Source of the DNA: DATBJJ01 sp036556425
GTDB lineage: Bacteria; Acidobacteriota; Vicinamibacteria; Vicinamibacterales; 2-12-FULL-66-21
Assembly: GCA_036556425.1 (NCBI GenBank)
Contig: DATBJJ010000103.1
Span: forward strand, 62,001-126,000
Direction: 5' to 3'
DNA length: 64,000 nt
Shown here: in pieces, positions 15,897-25,081 of the stretch
Layout of the letters: the number at the start of each line of letters is the position of its first letter
Position numbering within the stretch: the first letter of the stretch is position 1
Notes under the pieces: model-generated
The model's input: only the letters and a program-made list of their open reading frames with translations
Told to the model about the DNA's origin: nothing
Databases searched by the model: none
Translations under genes and position numbers: made by a program

Positions 15897-15905
15897 TGCT
15901 ATGAT
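15897..15905 (+). promoter_or_regulatory. Extended -10 promoter of the MBL-rhodanese gene
   Basis: TGC-TATGAT is an extended -10 with a strong hexamer. The predicted start near 15912 gives a leader of about 17 bases to ATG 15929. It lies in the short divergent gap shared with the TauE exporter. Confidence 0.55.
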
Positions 15906-15928
15906 TCGGATTGGTTGGATTTTACCTC

Positions 15929-17299
15929 ATGTTTCAGAGGTTCTCGGATGAAGGGCTTGCGCAGAGCTCGTATCTGGTCGCATGCGAGCGGACGCGCGAC
16001 GCGGCCGTCGTCGATCCTCGACGCGACGTCGACGTGTACACGATTGCCGCCGAGCGGCACGGGCTGAAGATCAAGTACGCCATCGAGACGCACACGCACG
16101 CGGATTTCGTCTCCGGCGCGCGTGAGCTGGCTAGCCTCGGCGCCTCCGTCGTCGCAGGGCCGGGCGCCGATCTCCAGTTTTCCTTCCATGAAGCAGCGCC
16201 CGGCGAGTCGTTGATGGTCGGCGACATCGCGTGCCGGCTGCTCCACACGCCGGGACATACGCCCGAGCACATCTCGATCCTCGTCGAAGAGCCGGGTGTG
16301 CAGGCGCGAGTGCTCACCGGCGACACGCTCTTCGTCAGCGCGGTCGGCCGTCCCGACCTGGTCGGTACCGAGCACACGCGCGAGCTCGCCGACTCGCTGT
16401 ACGACTCGCTCTTCGATACGCTGCTTCGCCTCGACGATGCCGTCGAAGTGCATCCCGGACACGGCGCGGGATCGCTGTGCGGCGCGGGCATCGGCAAGGA
16501 GCCGTACTCGTCGATCGGCAACGAGCGCCGTTTCAATCCGCTGCTGCAGAAGCGATCGCGCGAGGACTTCGTCGCGGCGGTGATGGCGGATCTGCCGGAA
16601 ACACCGCCGTACTTCGCGAGGATGAAGCGCGTCAACCGTGCCGGACCGCCGCTCCGCGACCTCGCCAAGGGCGTTCCGCTGCCGAGGCCCCTCGATCCAC
16701 ACGACGCCGCCACGCTCGTTCAGGACGGCGCGCTCTTGATCGATCTCCGATCGCCGGAGGCGTTCGCCGCGGGCCATCCGAGCGGCGCGCTCAACATCGG
16801 CTTCGGCGCGCGCATCGGCTATTGGGCGGGATGGCTCCTCCCCGCCGGCGCTCGCGTCGTGCTGCTCCCGGGCGAGCGGCGTCAGGCCGAAGAGGCCACG
16901 CGCCAGCTCCTTCGCGTGGGCGTCGACGACGTCGCCGGATACGTCGAGGGCGGCTTCGACGCATGGCGCGCCGCACGGGCGGAGACGTCGACGCTCGAGC
17001 TGATTTCCGCGCGCGAGCTGCGCGATCGCCTCGCGCGCCGCGAAGCGCAGACGCTCGTCGACGTGCGCTCGCACCACGAGTGGACGAGCGGTCACATCGA
17101 TGAATCCATCAACATTCCGGTCGGCGATCTGGTCGCGCGCGCGGCCGATCTCCGCGGTCCCAACGTCGTCGCCACGATCTGCGAGAGCGGCTTTCGGTCC
17201 AGCCTGGCCGCGAGCTTGCTGCTGCGCGCCGGCGTTCGCGTCGTGAACGTCAGCGACGGCACCGCGGCCTACCGCATGCTCGAGCGTCGACGATCGTGA
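15929..17299 (+). CDS. Persulfide-dioxygenase-like metallo-beta-lactamase fused to two rhodanese domains
   Basis: A 456-residue protein. The N-terminal MBL fold (about 1-240) has the metal site HTHADF at 55-60, HTPGHTPEH and TGDTLFV, as in ETHE1/persulfide dioxygenases and the BLH family, although the usual final His of HxHxDH is Phe60. In ETHE1 the iron is held by the first His, the GH His and the Asp, all present here. Rhodanese 1 (about 255-350) has no Cys at its active loop (LLPGERR). Rhodanese 2 has Cys418 (ICESGFRS) and should be active. It would oxidise persulfides to sulfite, which the divergent TauE exporter could remove. The last 4 bp overlap the kinase gene. Confidence 0.85.
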   Translation: MFQRFSDEGLAQSSYLVACERTRDAAVVDPRRDVDVYTIAAERHGLKIKYAIETHTHADFVSGARELASLGASVVAGPGADLQFSFHEAAPGESLMVGDIACRLLHTPGHTPEHISILVEEPGVQARVLTGDTLFVSAVGRPDLVGTEHTRELADSLYDSLFDTLLRLDDAVEVHPGHGAGSLCGAGIGKEPYSSIGNERRFNPLLQKRSREDFVAAVMADLPETPPYFARMKRVNRAGPPLRDLAKGVPLPRPLDPHDAATLVQDGALLIDLRSPEAFAAGHPSGALNIGFGARIGYWAGWLLPAGARVVLLPGERRQAEEATRQLLRVGVDDVAGYVEGGFDAWRAARAETSTLELISARELRDRLARREAQTLVDVRSHHEWTSGHIDESINIPVGDLVARAADLRGPNVVATICESGFRSSLAASLLLRAGVRVVNVSDGTAAYRMLERRRS

Positions 17300-19605
17300 T
17301 CCTTACCCCGGGTTCCCGAATTGCGCAGTACGAAGTCCTGTCGACCATTGGCGCCGGCGGCATGGGCGAGGTCTATCGCGCCCGCGACCCGCGGCTCGGC
17401 CGCGACGTGGCGATCAAGGTGATGGCGCCGCACGTGGCGGCGGATCCCGAGATGCGCCGGCGGTTCGAGACCGAAGCGCGCGCCATCGCCGCGCTCTCGC
17501 ACTCGAGCATCGTCGCGATCCACGAGCTCGCGTTCGTCGACGACCTGCCCGTGGCCGTCATGGAGCTGCTCGAGGGGCAGACGCTCCGGCAGCACATGAA
17601 GGCTGGACCGATCGAGTGGCGAGAGGCCGCGCGAATCGGCGCGATGATTGCCGATGGCCTCGCGGCGGCGCATGCGCGCGGGATCGTGCATCGCGACCTG
17701 AAGCCGGAGAACGTCTTTCTCACCACCGACGGCGCGGTGAAGATTCTGGACTTCGGGCTCGCGCTCCGGCGGCACGTGATGCCCGGAACGAGCAGCGAAG
17801 GGCCGACCGTCGCGCCCACGGCCGCGCACGTGATCCTGGGAACGTTCGGCTACATGGCGCCCGAGCAGGTGACGGGCGATCCCGTGGATGCGCGAACCGA
17901 CATCTTCGCGCTCGGATGCATCCTTTACGAGATGGTCAGCGCGCGGCCGCGGTTCTCCGGCGCGACGCCGCAGGAGATCGTGGCGCAGCTGCTGCACGAC
18001 AGCGGCCGGCACCTCACGGCGATCGACGCCCTCGGCCCGCGCGAGTTCAGCGCGGTTGTCGGGCGCTGCACCGAGCGAGCCGCATCGGCGCGATTCGAGT
18101 CGGCGGCCGACGTCGCGATGGCGCTGCGCGCGCTGCAGAGCGGATCGCCCCTCACGATAGCGGCCGCGGAGGCGCGCCGCAGCAAGCCGAAGGGAAAATC
18201 GCTCGCCGTTCTGCCGTTCGTCAATTCGGGCGCCGATCCGTCGACGGAATTCCTCACGAACGGCATCACGGAGAACATCATCAACAGCCTCTCGCAGATC
18301 AGCGGCCTGCGCGTGGTCCCGCGCAGCCTCGTGTTCCGCTACCAGGGCCCGCAGGATCCGTCGACGATTGGCGCGGCGCTCAATGCGCGGCTCATCCTCA
18401 CCGGACGCGTCAGCCAGCAGGGCGACTACCTGACGATTCAAGCGGAGCTCGTCGACACTGTGAGCGAATCGCAGATTTGGGGCGATCAGTTCCGTCCGAA
18501 GCTGACCGAGCTCGCGAACGTGCAGCAGGACATCGCCTGGCAGATCACCGAAGCCCTGCGCTTGAAGCTCACGGGCGCGCAGAAAAAGAAGCTGCGGCGG
18601 CGCGCGACCGTGAATCCAGAGGCGTATCAGGAATACCTTCGCGGCCGGCACTTCTTCAATTCGTGGTCGCCCGACGGATTCCGCCGCGCGCTCCAGCACT
18701 TCGAGCGCGCGATGGATCTCGATCCGACGTACGCGCCTTCCTATTCCGGATTCGGCGACACCGTCGGCTGCATGACGTACTACGGCCTCATCCCGCCGCA
18801 GGATGGATTTCCGCGGGCGCAAGCCGCCGCGCGTAAAGCCATCTCGCTCGATCCGGAGCTCGCCGACGCATACGCGACGCTCGGAATGGGCGAGCTCTTC
18901 TTCGAATGGAACTGGCCGGCGGCGGAGCAGAACTTCCTCAAGTCGATCGCGCTGAACCCCAACGTCGCGACCGTCCGCGCGTTTCACGCGCTCATGCTCG
19001 CGACGTCTGGGCGCCACGAGGAATCCATTGCCGAAGCGCGCCATGGGCGTCAGCTCGATCCGCTCTCGCCGCTCGTGAACATGTCGGTCGGATGGGCGTT
19101 GTTCTTCGCCGGGCGGCTGAAGGAAGCGATCGACGAGCTGATTCAGGTCCGCAAGATCCTGCTCGGCGAAGCCAACCATGAAGCCGGAAGCGTGATCATC
19201 GTCGCGCACGAAGCGCTCGGACGATTCGAGGAGGCCGCGCGGTTAGCGAGCGGCACGACCTGCTTTGGAATCCCGCTCGACGGCAACGCGCTCCTTCGAG
19301 CCTGGCGCGAAGGCGGCGCGCGCGGATACTGGCAGGAACGGCTCGCGCAATTGCAGCGTGCGACGCTCCCGCCGTCGCTCGGCCACTACAACACGGGCGT
19401 CGTGCTCTCGCAAATCGGACGGCTCGACGACGCCATCTCCGAGCTCGAAGCGCTCGTCGCGGACCGGCACGGCGGACCGGTGTTCTTCGGCGTCGACCCG
19501 ACGCTCGCCCCGCTTCGCGGTCATCCCCGCTTCGAGGCGCTGCTCACGCGGATTGGGGCGCCCCGTTCGCCCACGGTTTCAGCACCGCATACAACGCGGA
19601 GGTAA
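17296..19605 (+). CDS. Ser/Thr protein kinase with FlgO-like and TPR domains
   Basis: A 769-residue Hanks-type kinase. The glycine loop is GAGGMGEVY (19-27), the lysine is in VAIKVM, the catalytic loop is HRDLKPENV (H132-D134), and DFG starts at D152. The kinase domain ends near 280. Residues about 300-430 (KSLAVLPFVNSG..., LILTGRVSQQGDYL) form the FlgO/TolB-like adenylate-cyclase-associated domain seen in such kinases. The rest is TPR-like (NPEAYQEYLRGRHFFNSW onward). There is no obvious transmembrane helix. Start GTG 17296 overlaps the previous stop as GTGA. It ends tail to tail inside panE (62-bp overlap). This kinase-TPR architecture is common in Acidobacteriota. Targets are unknown. Confidence 0.9.
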   Translation: MILTPGSRIAQYEVLSTIGAGGMGEVYRARDPRLGRDVAIKVMAPHVAADPEMRRRFETEARAIAALSHSSIVAIHELAFVDDLPVAVMELLEGQTLRQHMKAGPIEWREAARIGAMIADGLAAAHARGIVHRDLKPENVFLTTDGAVKILDFGLALRRHVMPGTSSEGPTVAPTAAHVILGTFGYMAPEQVTGDPVDARTDIFALGCILYEMVSARPRFSGATPQEIVAQLLHDSGRHLTAIDALGPREFSAVVGRCTERAASARFESAADVAMALRALQSGSPLTIAAAEARRSKPKGKSLAVLPFVNSGADPSTEFLTNGITENIINSLSQISGLRVVPRSLVFRYQGPQDPSTIGAALNARLILTGRVSQQGDYLTIQAELVDTVSESQIWGDQFRPKLTELANVQQDIAWQITEALRLKLTGAQKKKLRRRATVNPEAYQEYLRGRHFFNSWSPDGFRRALQHFERAMDLDPTYAPSYSGFGDTVGCMTYYGLIPPQDGFPRAQAAARKAISLDPELADAYATLGMGELFFEWNWPAAEQNFLKSIALNPNVATVRAFHALMLATSGRHEESIAEARHGRQLDPLSPLVNMSVGWALFFAGRLKEAIDELIQVRKILLGEANHEAGSVIIVAHEALGRFEEAARLASGTTCFGIPLDGNALLRAWREGGARGYWQERLAQLQRATLPPSLGHYNTGVVLSQIGRLDDAISELEALVADRHGGPVFFGVDPTLAPLRGHPRFEALLTRIGAPRSPTVSAPHTTRR

Positions 19606-20482
19606 TCGGCACGCTGACGCCGGCGCGCGACGCGCGGCGGACGACCGACCCGTGCAGCTGCTCGACCTCGATGCGCTTGCCCTGCGAGAGATCGATCAGG
19701 AGCGACGACCGCATCGTCCCCGGAATGTTCTCGATGTACTTCGAGATCCGATCGACCGTATCGGCGGCAACGGGGACGCCTTCCGCGCGCGCGAGCCGTT
19801 CGATCTCGCGGCATCCCTCGAGGAACGTCGCGCGAATCACGGGATCGGCCCAGACCGGCCCGATCGGCAGCCGTGACGCGCCCGTGAAACCCGCGAGCGA
19901 GACGAGGAAGATGAATTTCTCCCAGATCGGAATCCTGCCATCCTCGACTGCTTCGACGATGATGTCCGCGCCGGCCAGCGCCGACGCGATCGACCTCACG
20001 CGATCGCTCATGCGCGGAAGACGTCCGAACACTTCACCCATGACGATGCGTCGGTGCGTGCCGGTCTGCTCGATGACGCCCGGCGCCGACACCGCGGTCG
20101 CGATGTACGTCGTCGCGCCAATCACCGGCTCTTCGCCGAAGAGCGCCGATAGCTCGTTGACGCTGTCGACGCCGTTCTGAAGCGGAAGAACGGTCGTCGC
20201 AGATCCAATCATCGGAGCGACGAGCGGCAGCGCGGAGCCGTTGTCGTACGCCTTCACCGCGACGATCACGACGTCGACCGGACCGACGCGCGACGTATCC
20301 TCTTCGGCTCGCGCATGGACGACGAAATCGCCGAGCATTGGACTGCGGATCTGGAGTCCGCGCTCCCGAATCGCGGCGAGGTGCGCGCCCCGCGCGATGA
20401 ACGTGACGTCGTGGCCCGCCCGCGCGAGCTTGGCGCCGTAATATCCGCCGACCGCGCCCGAGCCGAGAACGGCGAATCTCAT
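19544..20482 (-). CDS. panE: 2-dehydropantoate 2-reductase family (ketopantoate reductase)
   Basis: NADPH-dependent reductase of the pantothenate/CoA pathway, or a close ApbA/PanE-family paralog. The 312-residue protein begins with the Rossmann motif GSGAVGGYYG, has LPLQNGVDS (cofactor/substrate Asn), and the catalytic Lys in RIPIWEKFIFLVSLAG. The C-terminal helical domain has the IPGTMRSSLLIDLSQGKRIEVE motif with Ser and Glu. Length and order of motifs are normal. Its ATG overlaps the stop of the upstream permease (ATGA). Its 3' end overlaps the kinase gene on the other strand. Confidence 0.88.
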   Translation of the reverse strand: MRFAVLGSGAVGGYYGAKLARAGHDVTFIARGAHLAAIRERGLQIRSPMLGDFVVHARAEEDTSRVGPVDVVIVAVKAYDNGSALPLVAPMIGSATTVLPLQNGVDSVNELSALFGEEPVIGATTYIATAVSAPGVIEQTGTHRRIVMGEVFGRLPRMSDRVRSIASALAGADIIVEAVEDGRIPIWEKFIFLVSLAGFTGASRLPIGPVWADPVIRATFLEGCREIERLARAEGVPVAADTVDRISKYIENIPGTMRSSLLIDLSQGKRIEVEQLHGSVVRRASRAGVSVPITSALYAVLKPWANGAPQSA

Positions 20483-21864
20483 GAAGGAATCCGTGCGCTC
20501 CAGAAATAGTAAACAGGCAAGCCAATCGCCAACAGACCCAAACCCGCCAGCGATTCAAACGGCCGCTCGACCAGCGTGTTGAGGACGAATGCGATCCCGC
20601 CGAGGATGAACACGATCGGTACGACGGGATAGCCCCACGTTCGATAGGGGCGATGGCGATCGGGCATCGTGCGCCGCAGCCGGAACAACGCGGCGCCTCC
20701 GGCCACGCTGAACAGCAGCGACGCGAACATCACGTACGTGAAGAGCTGCTCGTACGTGCCCGACAGCGCGAGAATCGACGACCAGATCGTCAGGCCGACG
20801 ATGGCGTAGTGCGGCGTCCGGTACTTCGGGTGCACGCGCTTCGCCGATGGAAAGAAGAGGCCATCCACCGCCATCGCGAACAGCAGGCGCGAGCCGGCGA
20901 GAATGGCGGCGGCGTTGCAGCCGAACGTCGACAGCACGACGGTCGCCGCGACGAACGTCGCGCCCGCGGGACCGACGAGCGCCGTCGCCGCGCGCTCGGC
21001 GATCCGCGTCACGCCTTTCATTTCGTCGATCGTGAGCGCGAACAAGTACGCGACGTTGACGCTGACGTAAACCGACGTCAGAAGCAGCAGGCCGCCGAGC
21101 AGCGCGCGCGGGAGATTGCGCTGCGGATCCTTGATCTCGCCGGCCGCGTACGTGATGAAGTACCACGCTTCGTACGTCCACAGCACGGCAATCATCGCGA
21201 TGCCGAACGACGCGGCCGGCCGCGCGAGATCGGGAGGAACGATCGGCACGAACGACGGCTCCACGCGCGTGACCGCGAGCGCCATCAGCGGAAGGGCCGC
21301 GAGGCCGCCAATTTTCGCGGCCGTCAAAACCGCGTTCACCATGTTGCCCGTGCGAACGCCGACGTAGTTGATCGCGCCGAGCGCCACGATCGCCGCGGCG
21401 GCAACGAGCTGCGCGGCGGATAGCGAGAGCGTCCCGACGCTGAAGATCACGCGCGACGACGACAGCGACGGCACGAAATAACTGAGCCATTCCGCGAATC
21501 CGATCGCGACCGCGGCGATGCCTCCGCTGATGACGACGAGCAGCGCCGCCCATCCGTACAGGAAAGCGATGAGGGGACCGAACGCTTCGCGTAGAAACAC
21601 GTAGACGCCGCCGGAGCGCGGGAACATGGCGCCCATTTCGGCGTATGTCAAGCCGCCGGCGATCGCGAGCACGCCGCCCAGCGTCCACGCCAGGAGCAGA
21701 AGCGTCGCCGACGGAATGATCGACGCCATGCCGCCCGTGGTCATGAAGATGCCGGAGCCGATCACGCTGCCGGCGACGAGCAGGACCGCCGAACCGAGTC
21801 CGATCGCGCGGACCAACCCGGCGTCGTCGTCCGTTACCTTTGGCGAATTCGTCGTCGTGGCCAT
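20479..21864 (-). CDS. APC-superfamily amino-acid permease
   Basis: A 461-residue transporter with 12 predicted helices. The N-terminal APC motif is AVLLVAGSVIGSGIFMTTGG, followed by FPRSGGVYVFLREAFGPLIAFLYGW, FGCNAAAILAGSRLLFAMA and KYRTPHYAIVGLT, typical of amino-acid:cation or antiport members. A GTG eight codons upstream is possible, but the -10 element at 21879-21887 overlaps it, so I start at ATG 21864. Substrate unknown. It is coupled to panE by an ATGA overlap. Confidence 0.88.
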   Translation of the reverse strand: MATTTNSPKVTDDDAGLVRAIGLGSAVLLVAGSVIGSGIFMTTGGMASIIPSATLLLLAWTLGGVLAIAGGLTYAEMGAMFPRSGGVYVFLREAFGPLIAFLYGWAALLVVISGGIAAVAIGFAEWLSYFVPSLSSSRVIFSVGTLSLSAAQLVAAAAIVALGAINYVGVRTGNMVNAVLTAAKIGGLAALPLMALAVTRVEPSFVPIVPPDLARPAASFGIAMIAVLWTYEAWYFITYAAGEIKDPQRNLPRALLGGLLLLTSVYVSVNVAYLFALTIDEMKGVTRIAERAATALVGPAGATFVAATVVLSTFGCNAAAILAGSRLLFAMAVDGLFFPSAKRVHPKYRTPHYAIVGLTIWSSILALSGTYEQLFTYVMFASLLFSVAGGAALFRLRRTMPDRHRPYRTWGYPVVPIVFILGGIAFVLNTLVERPFESLAGLGLLAIGLPVYYFWSARIPS

Positions 21865-21878
21865 CGAGCCGAGTGCGG

Positions 21879-21887
21879 ACTGTAGCA
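21879..21887 (-). promoter_or_regulatory. Extended -10 promoter of the permease-panE operon
   Basis: On the minus strand TGC-TACAGT. The predicted start near 21872 gives a very short leader to ATG 21864. It shares the recurring TGC-TA form with the divergent promoter at 21923. Confidence 0.4.
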
Positions 21888-21922
21888 CGGAGGGATCGAG
21901 ACTGCCCCGCCCGGCGAGTGCG

Positions 21923-21931
21923 TGCTAGAAT
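21923..21931 (+). promoter_or_regulatory. Extended -10 promoter of the amidohydrolase gene
   Basis: TGC-TAGAAT, with a predicted start near 21938 and a leader of about 40 bases to the ATG at 21979, which has GGAGG before it. No -35 is evident, as expected for an extended -10. Confidence 0.5.
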
Positions 21932-21978
21932 CCCCGGCTGAGGGCCGACGGCTCGTGCCGCCGTTCTCGGAGGGGTTC

Positions 21979-23718
21979 ATGGCCGCCCGCCTTACTGCCT
22001 ATGTCGTCGTCGGAATCGTCGCGGCGACGCTCATCGCCGGCCTCATCGTCGGCGCGCAGCGAAACGAAAACGACAGCGACGGCCCGGTCGATCTAATCGT
22101 TCAAAACGCGAACATCTACACGGCCGGCTCGGGCGGAACGATGGCTGAAGCCATGGCCATCCGCGGCAACCAGATTCTGCGCGTCGGCAGCGACCGCGAC
22201 ATCGCGCGCCTTCGGAAGCCGCAGACCACCGTCATCGACGCGAAAGGCGGCGCGGTCGTACCGGGATTCAGCGACGCGCACGCGCACCTGGTCGACGGCG
22301 GACTCAACCTGGACCGCGTCGACTTGACGGATGCGTCGACGCTCGAAGAAATCGAGGAGCGCGTTCAGACGTGGGCCGAAGCTCATCCCGACGCCGCGTG
22401 GGTGACGGGGCGCGGATGGACGTTCGCGGCGTTCGGCAGCTCGGCGCCGACTCGCCAGCAGCTCGACGCGATCGTGCCCGGCAAGCCGGTGCAACTCGTA
22501 AGTGAGGACGGCAAAGCGTCCTGGGTGAACACGCGCGCGCTCCGCGCGGCGGCGATCACGCGGAAGACCGTCAGTCCCGAGGGAGGCGCGATCGTCAAGG
22601 ACGCGCGGAGCGGCGAGCCCACCGGCGTTCTGCGCGGCGCGGCGATGTCGCTCGTCAGCCGTCACGTGCCGCGGGCGTCGATCGAAGAACGCGGACGCGC
22701 GCTGCGTGCGGCGATCGCCGAAGCGAACCGCTTCGGCATCACCAGCATCCAGACGCCGGACGGAACCGCCGACGAGCTCGAGCTGTTCGCGGAGGCGCGA
22801 AAGGCGGGGGACCTCACGGTCCGGTTGTACTCGGCGCTTGCGCTTCGCGGAGAGGTCAACGACGCGAAGCTCCGCGAGCTGGACGCGATCGCTTCTCGAT
22901 ATCCAGACGATCCGTTGTTCAAATCGGGCGCCGTGAGCTTCACACTCGACGGCTCGATCGAGACGCGAACCGCGGCGCTGCTCGAGCCGTACGCCGACGA
23001 GACGTCGTCGGGGGTGCCGACGATCGCTCCCGACGATTTCAATCGCATGGTTCGTCTCCTCGACGCGCGCGGCTGGCAGGTGCTCGCGGCAGCCGTGGGC
23101 GATCGCGCGGTGCAGATGGCGCTCAATGCGTTCGAGCACGCGGTCCGGTCGAATCCGGTGCCGGAGCGCGGGCGGCGTCATCGGATCGAGCACGTCGGCA
23201 CGGTCGACATCCTCGATCAGCCGAGGTTTGGCGCGCTCGGCGTGATTGCGTCGATGCAGCCGGCGACAACGTTGCCGACGGCGGGACGGATCGACCTGCT
23301 GACGTCGGCGATTGGCGCGGCACGCGCGTCGCGCGCGTCAGCATACGCGAGCATCGCGAGCGGCCGCGGCCGTCTCGCGTTCGGAAGCGATTGGCCGTTC
23401 GCCTCCTTCAACCCCATGGTCGGCCTGCACGCAGCGGTCACGCGCACGACGACGGACAATACGCCGGACGGCGGTTGGTATCCGGCCGAGCGTCTCGCAT
23501 TGCCGGCCGCGATCGACGCGTATACCTCCGGCGCGGCGTGGGCGTCGTTCGACGAGCAGCGGAAGGGAACGCTTCAGGCAGGGATGCTGGCGGATATCGT
23601 CGTGCTGTCCGAGGATATCTTCGAGGCGCCGCCGTCGCGGCTCGCATCGACTCGCGTTGCGTTGACGATCTTCGACGGCAAGATCGTCTACCGCCGCGAC
23701 AATTCCCACACGAACTAG
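21979..23718 (+). CDS. YtcJ-like metal-dependent amidohydrolase, membrane-anchored
   Basis: A 579-residue amidohydrolase of the YtcJ/AepA group (N-substituted formamide deformylase-like). An N-terminal helix (about 7-26) suggests export or anchoring. VVPGFSDAHAHLVDGG carries the first metal histidines, then RHRIEHVG, and FGSDWPFASFNPM supplies the catalytic Asp. ADIVVLSEDIF and the closing strand complete the composite beta-sandwich. GGAGG lies 6 bases before the ATG. The upstream part of the frame is not needed. It converges on the M14 gene and the two stops share CTAG (23715-23718). The substrate cannot be predicted. Confidence 0.87.
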   Translation: MAARLTAYVVVGIVAATLIAGLIVGAQRNENDSDGPVDLIVQNANIYTAGSGGTMAEAMAIRGNQILRVGSDRDIARLRKPQTTVIDAKGGAVVPGFSDAHAHLVDGGLNLDRVDLTDASTLEEIEERVQTWAEAHPDAAWVTGRGWTFAAFGSSAPTRQQLDAIVPGKPVQLVSEDGKASWVNTRALRAAAITRKTVSPEGGAIVKDARSGEPTGVLRGAAMSLVSRHVPRASIEERGRALRAAIAEANRFGITSIQTPDGTADELELFAEARKAGDLTVRLYSALALRGEVNDAKLRELDAIASRYPDDPLFKSGAVSFTLDGSIETRTAALLEPYADETSSGVPTIAPDDFNRMVRLLDARGWQVLAAAVGDRAVQMALNAFEHAVRSNPVPERGRRHRIEHVGTVDILDQPRFGALGVIASMQPATTLPTAGRIDLLTSAIGAARASRASAYASIASGRGRLAFGSDWPFASFNPMVGLHAAVTRTTTDNTPDGGWYPAERLALPAAIDAYTSGAAWASFDEQRKGTLQAGMLADIVVLSEDIFEAPPSRLASTRVALTIFDGKIVYRRDNSHTN

Positions 23719-25070
23719 CGAACGATCGACTCGACGACGTACTTTCCTGGCTCGGCGGCCGGCTTGACGAGCGCGATCCGCGCGGGCTGGCCGACCGCGA
23801 TGGTGACGCTCCCCTTCGCTTTCCACTCCGGCAGATCGACGATGTCGCCCGTCTTGGTTCGATCGTCGGCGATCGGAACGGCGGTCATCCCCGTGGCGTC
23901 GATTGTGCGCAGCGCGCCGAGCGTCCGCAGATCGCCAAGATCGTCGACCGTCAGCGACATCTGCATCTCGCGTCGTCCGTCGACGATCTGCACGCGCCGG
24001 TTCGCGACGATCCCGATGTCCGCCGTGAACGGTGGAACGCCGGCGCCGTTGATGAGCGTCGCGTTGGTGATCAACACGAACAGCAGACGCGACTCGTTCA
24101 CCGGGAGCGTTTCGTAGCGGCGAGGATCGGCACGCTCGACCTGTCCGGTGGCGAGCGCGTCGAGCGCCGACACGATCGCGACGAAGTTCAAGCGGACGAG
24201 CGCGCCGTCCGGCTCCTGCGACGGCCACGGACCGGTCTCGATCAGCACGACCGGCGTTCCCCACAACGTGATGTTGTCGCCGAACGCGCGGACCTCGAAC
24301 TCGTCGTCGTACCGGCCGATCTGACCCGACGCAAACGGCTCGAGCGCGTCGCGAATCACGGCGCAGAGCTGCTTCGTCAGCGTCCGGCCGGCGTTCTCCG
24401 TCCTGGCCTCGTCGAACGCCACCGAGAGCAGCGAGATCGATGCGGGCTTCGGCGGATCGCCGACGGACGTCCGCCAGCCCTGGTTATGCAGGTTGAATCC
24501 GACGCGCGGGTTGAATCGATCGCGAAGGCCCTTGAGCGCGCGGCCTTCGGGCGTCTGCAGCCGCAGCGCGTCGCGATTGACGTCGATGCCTTGCGCGTTG
24601 CGGCGCTGAAAGCGCTCCGCGCCGTCCGGATTCAGCATCGGGACGATGTGGAGCGTGAGGCTCGCGAGGATGCGGCGGACGACCGGTTCGTCGCGGTGCT
24701 TTCGCAGGTAGTCGAAGAAATCGAACAGCGCGGAGGTCGCGGTCGGCTCGTCGCCATGCATCTGCGACCACAGCAGCACGCCTGTCGCCCCCGATCCGAC
24801 GCGCACTGCGTTGATCGACCGACCTTCGACCGATTCGCCGATTCTCTCGACGGAAAAAAGCTCCGGCCCCGTCCGCTGGAGCTCGTCGAGGCGGCGGACC
24901 ACTTCCGCGTGATCGACGAGCGGCGCGAGCGGCGGCGACACGTGCTCCGCGTCCCAGATGCTCGCGAGCTCCACCGGGGAAACGAGTGCGTCGCGGGCCG
25001 GCTGACGCGCGAGCGGCGCGCTGACGATCGACGCGCATAGCGCCGCCAGCGCGGCGAGCCAGGTTTTCAT
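23715..25070 (-). CDS. M14-family zinc carboxypeptidase, secreted
   Basis: A 451-residue protein with a signal peptide (MKTWLAALAALCASIVSAPL). The zinc-binding HxxE is in QMHGDEPTATSALFD, the substrate Asn-Arg-like pair is in DVNRDALRLQTPE, and the third zinc His is in GFNLHNQG, as in M14 peptidases. The catalytic Glu probably lies in VVLIETGPWPSQEP. The last about 120 residues form an extra domain of beta character. GGAG precedes the ATG. It is 11 bp from the phosphatase gene on the same strand. It probably acts in the periplasm on peptides. Confidence 0.87.
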   Translation of the reverse strand: MKTWLAALAALCASIVSAPLARQPARDALVSPVELASIWDAEHVSPPLAPLVDHAEVVRRLDELQRTGPELFSVERIGESVEGRSINAVRVGSGATGVLLWSQMHGDEPTATSALFDFFDYLRKHRDEPVVRRILASLTLHIVPMLNPDGAERFQRRNAQGIDVNRDALRLQTPEGRALKGLRDRFNPRVGFNLHNQGWRTSVGDPPKPASISLLSVAFDEARTENAGRTLTKQLCAVIRDALEPFASGQIGRYDDEFEVRAFGDNITLWGTPVVLIETGPWPSQEPDGALVRLNFVAIVSALDALATGQVERADPRRYETLPVNESRLLFVLITNATLINGAGVPPFTADIGIVANRRVQIVDGRREMQMSLTVDDLGDLRTLGALRTIDATGMTAVPIADDRTKTGDIVDLPEWKAKGSVTIAVGQPARIALVKPAAEPGKYVVESIVR

Positions 25071-25081
25071 GCGGGCTCCGG

